The notes under the pieces were generated by a model that searched no databases, was not told the DNA's origin, and saw only the letters and a list, made by a program, of their open reading frames with translations. Both the position numbers and the translations under genes were made by a program. A stretch of 64,000 nt of DNA. Source: Agriotes lineatus. Taxonomy: Eukaryota; Arthropoda; Insecta; Coleoptera; Elateridae. Below, piece after piece: positions 56,175-64,000 of the stretch; positions within the stretch are counted from its first letter, which is position 1, and each line of letters starts with the position of its first letter. The stretch covers positions 62,001 through 126,000 of the forward strand of contig CALNHX010002301.1 in assembly GCA_940337035.1 (NCBI GenBank), read 5' to 3'.

Positions 56175-57780
56175 GTTCCAACTTCCGCTTGATATTTTGC
56201 GATATGTCACGTCTGAAATTAAGCAAGGGTTTTTGAAAAATGAAGAAGCAGTCGCAAGACAAAGGAAACCTCAGAGTTTACTCTCATTTCCGTTCCGAGA
56301 TGTCCGACTTTTCGAAAACTTTCACATAAGGCTAGCAAAAAATGTTGCATTAATTGTATTGTTATGATATTGGTACCAGGGTATAAAAAATCAGATTAAT
56401 AGAATTAAAAGATTACAGTAATGAAAATATTATAAAGATAAATTTAGATGTGAATTTGATATTAAAATTATTAAGACGCATTTAATAAATAAAGAAAATA
56501 GAATTTATAATTTAATAATATAAAACTGATTGAGAAACAGAAGGATTCTAACTTAATTTAATATCTAATATAAAATTGGAAAATGATGACAAATACTTTT
56601 TCAAAATACACTATTAAACGTAGTAGGTAGTAATCAAATAAAATGATTTTATAGTGTGTTGGATGAAGAAAATAAGTAAAATCGCTAATGAGTTTGTTTT
56701 TATTGATATAGAAAATTTGAAACGAAAAGCATGTAATTTTTGTAATAAGAAATTAATAAATAAACTCATTCTTGGCATATAGAAGGGTTAAAAGTTTAAG
56801 ATATAATTTGCGCGGTGGTAAAAAAGGTTAAAATATAAAGTGTTAAAAGAATGGAAGGTATGCAGACTAAATGGATGAAGATAAAGAAAGTGATGAGACG
56901 ACTAAACTAAAACATTTATAATCTATAAAAGCAAATAACAGGAGGGAGCTACTGAATTGGATTTATTGTGGGATTGCATCTGACATTTGGCATTGATTGA
57001 ATTGGATAACAAGTAACAATTTACAAAAAAAGAGGATCACAGGGAAGTCGTTGATAGAGTGAGCGTATTTGTGGAGCTTGTTTCTGGTCTGGATTCTTGG
57101 TGCTAAGCTGTAACGGAATTCAAACGAATGATTTGGCTTCAGTACCTATTAAAGTAACGTAACTACGAATGAGGTCTGTTTGGATTTTTGCTGTGGTGGA
57201 GCTGTGTAGGCAGGTGCATGGAGCAAACTAGGTTCCTGGGTTAATTCGGATCCTGATTCTGAACAGTTTTGGCAGTTTGATGTACAGTTTAGGCCTTCAC
57301 CGAGGTTTTGAGCAGAACAATAATTGTGAAGTGATAGGTTGCAGAGTGGGACGAATTGGTTTCAGCAGAGGAGTGAAAGGTGGGTGAATCCAGGTATTAC
57401 ATAAGAACTGAAATAAGATGAAGATTAAAGTGAATTAATTTTAATTAAGGAAGCACTTACTGTTTCATATTGTCATATAGCAAATGTAACGATCAAGTAT
57501 TTGTAATTGGATTTTCAGAAGTGGTTTGACGTACTATTTGGCGGAAGTTTTGATTTGTCATAATTAAAATCAAAACATCAAATTTCAGAATAAGCAATCT
57601 AGATAAAAGGAAACCACTCTGATTTTTCGTCGAGTGTATCTACAGTAGCTAGCATAAATAATAAATAGGGCAATTTAAATTGACTAAAATTAAATTATAA
57701 ACATAAACTCATAGGCAACACAAAGAGAAGCCTAAACCTTATCAGTATATATGGTAGGTAGAACGTGCCATATTGCACTA
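56175..57780. other. No supported gene
   Basis: AT-rich sequence. No exon, repeat end or RNA gene recognised. It may be intron or upstream sequence of the DUF4806 gene that follows. Confidence 0.4.
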
Positions 57781-57782
57781 AG

Positions 57783-58849
57783 CTTCATCTTTTTCACATT
57801 TACGATCAAACGGTTGTTCGCTTTGGGTGGACTAAGAGTTGATACGGTTAAAAGATCTGTTTTAAAATTCATTTTATCAAACGAAATCGCCGTTTTAGTT
57901 AATTGGTCAGGACACAATAAAGATGATTTAGGCGTATCAAAAAAGGCGTTTAAAAACAAAAACACCATGAGATTAGTTAATGATAAGTTACAAGAAAATT
58001 ATGCCCATATAATAGATTCTAGGTGTTCATATCCTGATTTTATGAATGTATTTCTGATCTCCTGTATAAGATTATGATAGCTGCGATATCTTTTGAGAAA
58101 ATCTTAACGTAGTTTTAACAAGCTTTTGACAAACTTTATTAGTTTGTTCAGAGTTTGCAATACCAAATACAAATTATTTAAATAATATAACGTAAGATAA
58201 AATAAATATATAAAATTTCAATTGTAGGTACCTATATTTTTGTTTTCTGTATAATTACGTGTAATAACTGTTTTACACCATACTCATTTTAGTACTTATT
58301 TTGATGCAATTTTACTCGACTAGATAAATTCTGCTTTATTCGCATAACTCAAAAATAATCAAAGCGATTAAACATTAGGCAATTGGAATTGCATGAAAAG
58401 TAATACTAAATAGCTAAAATGAGACTCGTGTGAAGATAGCTATAAAACAAGAATGGTCTAAATTATTAGCTTTAAAATTAGTTTATTTGTATGAATCCTC
58501 AAGACCATAAAATGTGTAGCAAGCTAGTATTTCCTTTATTTGTCCCAAAAGTCAAAATCCTCAGTAATGTAGCTTTACATAATTTAATTCTTGCAATAGT
58601 TTCAAAATTAAAAGAACTAAAAACTCAATTTGATATTGTGTTACCTTAAATACTTAAATACTTTTCAATATTACAGAAGCCGTAAAACGAAGTTTCCCTC
58701 ATGGTTACTGCAGTGAAGCTGACATTTCTAAGGGAGCGAAGGATTGGTTGAACCATTCTAAAACTAAAATGACAAAACATAATGTTCAGGATGGAGCTTG
58801 TAGTGGACTGTATGAATTTATTTTGGACAAATTACAGGATATGTTTTAG
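57783..58849 (+). CDS. DUF4806-domain protein, last two exons
   Basis: Exon 57783-57982 encodes LFALGGLRVDTVKRSVLKFI, LSNEIAVLVNWSGHNK and KKAFKNKNTMRLVN. Exon 58677-58849, after a clear ttacag acceptor, encodes EAVKRSFPHGYCSEADISKG and AKDWLNHSKTKM to a TAG at 58847-58849. Together they match the two halves of the DUF4806 domain, found in many insect proteins, often with TE-like distribution, and of unknown function. The expected junction (after N, phase 1) falls at 57982/57983, where the intron begins ATAAGT instead of GTAAGT, so the donor is either mutated or non-canonical. The start of the first exon is uncertain and the upstream exons were not found. The provirus LTR begins just after the stop. 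Confidence 0.7.
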
Positions 58850-59165
58850 GGGTGCAGGAATTAAAAAGGGTGCAACCCAACGGTCTCGTGCGGTCTCACA
58901 CGAGATGATTGTAACAAAAGTCCTGGGGTACGTTGGGCAGCGTGAACACAGTGAAACAAGATTTCAAACTGTATTAATTTAATGACTAGTTCTTTTCTAT
59001 TTATACATATAAAAATACTGACTTAGCTTACAAAGTTTAATATTTGCCCTAGTTCAAGCTGCTATTTCTACGTGCGTGTCCAATTTCATAATAAATAAAC
59101 TTGCAGAGTGCAGAATTGCAGGCTGTTCACCGGGTCATTCGAGCACTGATTACATTACTGCTGAC
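58850..59165 (-). repeat. Putative LTR of the errantivirus-like provirus
   Basis: Lies directly after the env end on the minus strand and holds an AATAAA-like signal (ttatttattatgaa) and a TATA-like tatgtataaatag. Exact borders and a second copy are not visible in the window, so this is inferred from position. Confidence 0.4.
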
Positions 59166-59171
59166 GCTTTG

Positions 59172-59420
59172 TTAAGCATTTTCCGTATGCAATATATGTT
59201 TGGTTCCTAAAAATTCTGCCGAGCGACGATGGGCCGGGAAGGTGTGGCTGATTTTGTCTCTATCTTCCTCGTCTGGTGGCAGTGGTTGTAACCTGAAGCC
59301 TTCCGACGGGTCTGATTTTGGCCGTGGCTGCGGTCTCCTGTTCTTTCTCCAGTATTTCCATAATGTCCAGATGATACAACCTGATACCAAAATACAGATT
59401 GTAGTACCGGTGTTCACCAT
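59172..59420 (-). pseudogene. Env C-terminus of the errantivirus-like provirus (anchor and tail)
   Basis: An 82-codon minus-strand frame with a hydrophobic anchor at residues about 7-20 (ICILVSGCIIW), followed by a basic, proline-rich cytoplasmic tail (KYWRKNRRPQPRPKS). It is the separated end of the env gene found at 63007-64000; a 3.6-kb DNA transposon lies between them, so env is split. Confidence 0.6.
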
Positions 59421-59423
59421 GTA

Positions 59424-59665
59424 GTCGAGGAGCTATAGAAGAAGTGACTGTTGCACGGAGATGTGTACAGCAAATTTTTTTACTGAGTGTCTTCCTAACA
59501 CCTATAGATCATTTTTAGCTATGGTACGCTTTTCTAGTATGGGGAGATTTTTTTTAAAATGGCCACCATGTCCTGCCACGGTTATATGAGTAAAATCCAT
59601 ATACCTCTTAAACTACTGGTTTTAGCAAACTATTTCATAGGACAAAAAATGTTCAGAACACTTTT
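59424..59665. repeat. Left TIR of the CxC transposon
   Basis: About 240 bp, pairing with 62770-63007 at roughly 70-80% by eye. The most conserved stretch is tatggggagattttttt with an adjacent atggc. Confidence 0.75.
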
Positions 59666-59718
59666 TTACGGTGTATAAATATATTTCAGAACTATACATT
59701 ATTTTTACATTTGTCCGA

Positions 59719-62634
59719 TTAACCACATTTACAAAACCTAGAGCATGAGATAGAGCTTAATCTCCATGCACACTTATTTTTAAATCCGCAAGTCTTGCAA
59801 GTGCATGGGTGTGGAAAGTCATCTGTTAGATTCTGTTCAATAATCTTTGGCATCCACCCTGATTCACATTCTTCATATACATAAACAGAAAGGTCAAGTT
59901 GTAGTGAATTTTGTTCTTCCAACAGGTTGTACAATCGGACAGCTTGTAAATATGGTCTTTTTATGTGTAGAAAGACACTTGAAACTCTAGACTCTGAAAA
60001 CTCGTGATGTAAGTCATACTCATCATTTTCCGTTGTTCCACACATTCTTCTGTGAAAAATATTCGTGGAATATGTCTCGTGCTTTATTATGTCCTGCAAT
60101 GCTACAGCTTCTTTTCTTCGGTTCATACCAACTATACCACTCTGTCCTTTTGCTGGTTTATTATAGCACATCTCCAAGCCTTGGTACATAGCAACACTAC
60201 TAAATTTCTTGCCTCCATGTTGAACCACGAATTCGCCTTTCATAAACGCATCATATATGCTAGGATGTTTATGTCTTAGTTTCAAACAGTCTTCATAATA
60301 AACTGATCCCCATCTTGCATAACTGACTTTACCACAAGAAAAAAATAAGGGCAATGCTCTCTTAAATGCAGGCATGTGCAGGTCCCAGTTTCCTTTTCTG
60401 TCACCTTCTATTAGGTCCAGCAATACAGGGTAAAGTTCTTGAAGAATGGTGTTCCAGTATAAGAACATATTTGATTTCCCTTCCCCTGCCTTAGTAAACT
60501 CAGCAAAGTCGGCATTAAATTTGTGCTGGAGACTGAGTATGGTTTTGATAGTCTTTTTCGCATTAACAGAGTCTTTTACATCACAAAACCCTTCTAATTG
60601 CTTTATATGGTCAAATAGAGGTTTGTATTTTTCTATGTCATTGTTGAGGAAAAACTGTTGGAATTGTAATCGTTGCAGAGCCTCTGCTACTATTCTCACA
60701 CCTCGAACTTTGCTAGAATAGTGTTTTCCTTGTAGAACACTTTCAACAACTTTTAATCCAAATACCTCTGTTTCTATCAGAGCTTCGGTAATACCACTGT
60801 CTTTAAGATACTGCCCCAAACAGTTGATAACAATTTTTGCCATGTGAAAAAACCCATTCCTAGAAATATATTGTCAAACTGGGTGGGAAATAGCAGTTGA
60901 AGTTCTTTTGCTATACGGTATACCCCTTCGTCACTCCAGAGAGCTGCACAACTTTGACTAACCTGTGACATTGCATCTTGAAAGTTTATCAGTGTTGTGA
61001 ATATGGAGGCTTGACTTGTGGCAGGATGAGCAAGAATAGGTACACAAGCTGAAAGAGTTTTTGGTATATGTATTTCTGTTATTAATGAATTGAAAGCACG
61101 CCATGAGGGTATTTTACTAAAGTCAGAAAACGTGGCATCTAAGAAATTAAATGTCGATAAAAATCTAGCAAATGACCATGTCAACTCAATACCTTTAATT
61201 GTGGAAGTCACGGAGTCTGTTTTTGAGATATTGGATGGGACGAATGGGGCGAATTCACTATCAATGCCCTCTTTTTCAGTTTAGTAAAATGTACTAGCTT
61301 TTGGCAGCTCAAAACATCTTTTAGCTTCTTCTGTTGTTTGTCAATTGCGTAGTCATCTATTCTTAGACAACGAGTGTCATTATGTTCACTTTCACTCTGG
61401 AACAGGACTAGCACAGTATTATGTGAGCCACCAATGCCAGACATAGTGTTCTCCTCATGATCAAAGTTATTCGTTGAACCTCGAAGTGGCTTATCTTTTA
61501 CAAAGTGTGTAGGGAGTGGAACCCTGTGATTTTCTGCAAGAATTGCTGATCTGTCTGCAAAATAATAATATGTCCTTTGAAGCGTTTGGTAGCTACTACA
61601 TAAACCAACATGATTTAGTGATGTTATCAAAGTTTTGGAACGTGTGGAACGTATAATGTAATATCTGGAAGAGAGTATTACATTTTCTTTTCACACTTTC
61701 ATTTTCTTTAATTGATGATGATGATGTTGATAACGCCATAATTTTTTGAAAAAAAATATCCCAGAATTCAGGCCTGTTGTTTTTAAAATGAAGTAGACTC
61801 ATTTCTAAGTCTCCTGCGTCAGATAATTTGGCATCTAGCTGGAAGTCATAATGTTTAAGCTATCGCGCTAATTCGTCAGTTATATCTTTTAAGCTGTTAA
61901 TGCTGCAGATTTTTTGGATTGTTTTCGAAATACTTATGTTCGCGAAATGTATAATCTGAGATTCTGAACGTTCTTTAGGATAAGTGAAAGATATTTTCTC
62001 TCCGAAATGCTTAACCAATAGGATTTTTATTTGACTATTTGAAAGAGGAGGATCTGACAGTTCATAACCGCTTTCAGACAGGTCTAGTTTATCAAGTAAC
62101 TTTTGAAATTCTGTTGTAATATGAATCAAAGTTTCAAATTTTTCAACATATCCGGAGTATTTTGATAGGTAGTTGGTCATGCATAATTTACTATATAGAA
62201 CATTAGCTGCGAAAACGCTTTCTACATCACCAACAATGTTCACCTTTAAAAGTGTTGTGTCGCTGTTAAAAATTTCTCAGCTCTGTCTTTTTCACAAATT
62301 CTTAGAATTCTCAAATCTCCTTTGAATCACTATCCTCTGATTTACTAGTTGAAGCTTTTTCAATTTCAACTGAGCCGTCCTTTTTTTGTGCCCTATTTGC
62401 TTTCAAACAGTATTTTTTGTGGCACTCGGGATTATAAAAAAAATCTTCTTTGTTGAGTTTCTTAATAAACTCGACATCCTCACAATAGTTCGATGCTTCA
62501 GTTAATTTTTTTCTTCCGCTATCAGTCCCATACGTCTTTTTTCCTGATACGTCCTTTTCACATATAACACAAAATTCAGAGATATCATGAATTTTCCTCT
62601 TCTTGGTTGCTGGGGTAAGTTGTAGTTTCTTCAT
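59719..62634 (-). pseudogene. CxC/zinc-binding transposon protein, six frames
   Basis: In order on the minus strand: 62311-62634 has a Cys-rich N-terminus (FCVICEKDVSGKKTYGTDSG, then FYNPECHKKYC), a likely zinc-binding head. 61860-62243 and 61596-61802 follow. 61208-61630 contains LVLFQSESEHNDTRCLRID and DDYAID. 60777-61211 contains LWSDEGVYRIAKELQLLFPT and FLGMGFFTWQKLL. 59719-60843 has IETEVFGLKVVESVLQGK, WGSVYYEDCLKL and a C-terminal C-x-C-x2-C...C...C-x3-C-x-C cluster (TCKTCGFKNKCAWRLSSIS, CSRFCKCG). This layout recurs in multi-copy insect proteins of unknown function. Adjacent frames overlap or are separated by short gaps, indicating about five frameshifts or stops. Catalytic residues cannot be named. 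Confidence 0.6.
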
Positions 62635-62769
62635 GTTGGGTTTGTTTCAATCAAAATTAGGCAATACCGTAATTCCATCCAGTTATAACCTCCAAAAAAA
62701 GGATTTTAGGATATAAGCACACTTTTTTGTTTAACTATCCGATGCAGCAAATAAAAAGTATATTATTCA

Positions 62770-63007
62770 AATGTAAAAACATGTTTTGAACACTTTTTGT
62801 TCTTTACAATTTTTGATTGCAATGAGTGGTTTATGAAATATACGATTTTTTTACAAAATTACTTGGCGCCATCTTGAAAAAAATCTCCCCATGTCAGGAA
62901 CGTGTACCCAAGCTAGAAATAATTCATAGATGTTAGGAAATCACCCTGTGAAATAATTTGCTGTACACATCTACATGCAACAGTCATCTTCTCTGTAGCC
63001 CCTAGAC
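62770..63007. repeat. Right TIR of the CxC transposon
   Basis: Pairs with 59424-59665. The env reading frame at 62913-63425 runs through the outer 95 bp, so its last about 31 codons are transposon-derived. Confidence 0.75.
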
Positions 63008-64000
63008 TAATGATGGTATGTCGATGGTTCCAAAATCGATAGTCCTGATGTAACTGCAACTCATCTTCTTCTTCTTGTAGTCGTTGAAAATGATCGGACG
63101 GTAGCAACACAGGTTCCTCCATTTGCAATTGAGGGTGGCTGCTTGAATTCTGCAAAGTAGTGTTAATAATTACTTGCATTGGTTTGTTGAACCCAGCTAC
63201 GACAGAAATAGTAGTGAATAGCTGAGTATGCAAAATAGTCCGTTTTGTGTATATAGGACAATCTGGGGATATTTGGATTAGGCCAACATCTTGAATCTTC
63301 ACATCTTCTCGATTCCCGCTGCATTGTACTGCTGCTGTTGTGGGTTGATTGAGAATAAATAACCATGTATTGGCGGCGTACAGTTTCTTCCATACCAGTG
63401 TCTTAACTGTAAACTGATGGACCAAACATTTGATCTTGTTTAATCGCTGATAGATCTCGTCAATGATGCAATTAGGATTGTCTTCAATACTTCGAACTGC
63501 GGATGGCCTGCATAGGTAAAGATGTTGGCTCGATCTCCTTTAACTTGTCCTCTTGGATTTCAAAATAGGTTTGTTCATTGTAGTTGATAGCTAAGAACTC
63601 CATTGGCAAGTTCAGCGATGCGTAGGTTCCATTTCCCTTCTTTACTGGAATTGGAGTTGGTTTTATTAAGTTGTATTCCCGCTTCTCAGTTATGTGAATA
63701 TAACTGAAGATCTCGATTGATTCATTGTTGATGCTAACTTCCATCTTGTGCGTTGGTGTAGTAAGAATCTCTAGGTTTGCTGGAAGATTGACCATTGCAT
63801 TAGTCATTATTCTGTCAAATTGTGACGATGGAATAAATTGCATGATGTCTGCCTTCTTAAATTTTACATTTAGAAGTTGTTTGTACTTCTTACCCATCTC
63901 TTGTAAGTAGTTGGTAGCCATCTGATATGATGTCAACACATGTATGTTTAGCTTGTTGTCGTCCGTCTTCTTGTACCAAGGTTCCATCTCATTGATTGCT
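63008..64000 (-). pseudogene. Env gene (F-like) of an errantivirus-like provirus, incomplete
   Basis: The minus-strand frames 63484-63987 and 63008-63425 lie in different phases, so a frameshift occurs near 63430-63510. The first contains IMTNAMVNLPANLEI and the EYNLIKPTPIPV block; the second has CSGNREDVKIQDVGLIQISP followed by CPIYTKRTIL. These match the general pattern of insect retroviral F-like envelope proteins (membrane glycoprotein). The gene begins beyond the window's right edge. It is disrupted by the frameshift and by the transposon at 63007, with its anchor segment stranded at 59172-59420. It is a dead copy. Confidence 0.65.

Larger units (their letters stand above)
59424..63007 (-). 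mobile_element. 3.6-kb DNA transposon with long TIRs, encoding a CxC-type protein
   Basis: The left end GTCGAGGAGCTATAGAAGAA and the complement of the right end (GTCTAGGGGCTACAGAGAAG) start inverted repeats that stay recognisable for about 240 bp, including tgactgttgca, gatgtgtacagcaaat and atggggagatttttt. TA flanks both ends (59422-59423, 63008-63009). It sits inside the env gene, in the env orientation. Between the repeats a minus-strand protein of about 900 codons is spread over six overlapping frames. The superfamily is not recognised. Confidence 0.78.

Overview
The window looks like a piece of an insect nuclear genome. It is AT-rich, has spliced genes with GT-AG introns and AATAAA signals, and is packed with insect-type transposable elements. 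The taxonomic call is an inference from family content (DUF1091-type secreted proteins, a DUF4806-type protein, errantivirus-like LTR elements, Penelope-like, RTE and Jockey non-LTR elements, hAT, Tc1 and pogo DNA transposons). I cannot name the species. No bacterial-style operons, CRISPR arrays, rRNA or convincing tRNA genes were seen.

Layout. 0.2-1 kb: decayed Penelope-like element. 3.4-5 kb: LTR/leader remnants with primer-binding-site-like motifs. 5.1-7.5 kb: broken RTE LINE. 7.6-11.7 kb: errantivirus-like gag-protease relic and a second gag/env-like relic bounded by a 103-bp direct repeat. 12.2-16.2 kb: apparently full-length LINE with two open reading frames and all endonuclease and RT motifs. 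16.9-21 kb: DUF1091-family gene A (four exons, minus strand), its third intron filled with an RTE LINE and its second holding a SINE-like insert. 21.1-25.3 kb: complete LTR retrotransposon with matching 610-bp LTRs and a 4-bp target duplication, internally deleted but with one 858-codon frame. 25.3-30.5 kb: two orphan exons and a relic of a third DUF1091 unit. 30.7-33.9 kb: non-autonomous hAT. 36.5-37.6 kb: 5'-truncated Jockey LINE with a 36-bp duplication. 39.8-44.5 kb: DUF1091 gene B, same exon lengths as gene A. 45-52.8 kb: hAT tail, LINE tails, a 1.8-kb foldback element, many hairpin MITEs, an internally deleted pogo element and a decayed Tc1-like element. 53.9-56.2 kb: second hAT with a perfect 8-bp target duplication and nested insertions. 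57.8-58.9 kb: last two exons of a DUF4806 gene. 58.9-64 kb: env end of an errantivirus-like provirus, split by a 3.6-kb DNA transposon with about 240-bp terminal inverted repeats and a multi-part CxC-type protein relic.

The host genes recognised are the two tandem DUF1091 paralogues (intact by eye), a DUF4806 gene fragment and two unassigned exons. Most of the rest is a layered record of insertions. Several can be closed exactly by target-site duplications (hAT 53908-56166, hAT 30672-33852, LTR element 21122-25262, Jockey 36494-37579, SINE-like insert 20131-20283). The most unusual items are the long-TIR CxC transposon inside env, the group of hairpin elements that share a core but have unrelated outer arms, and the LTR element whose gag, RT and integrase-tail deletions all leave an open frame.
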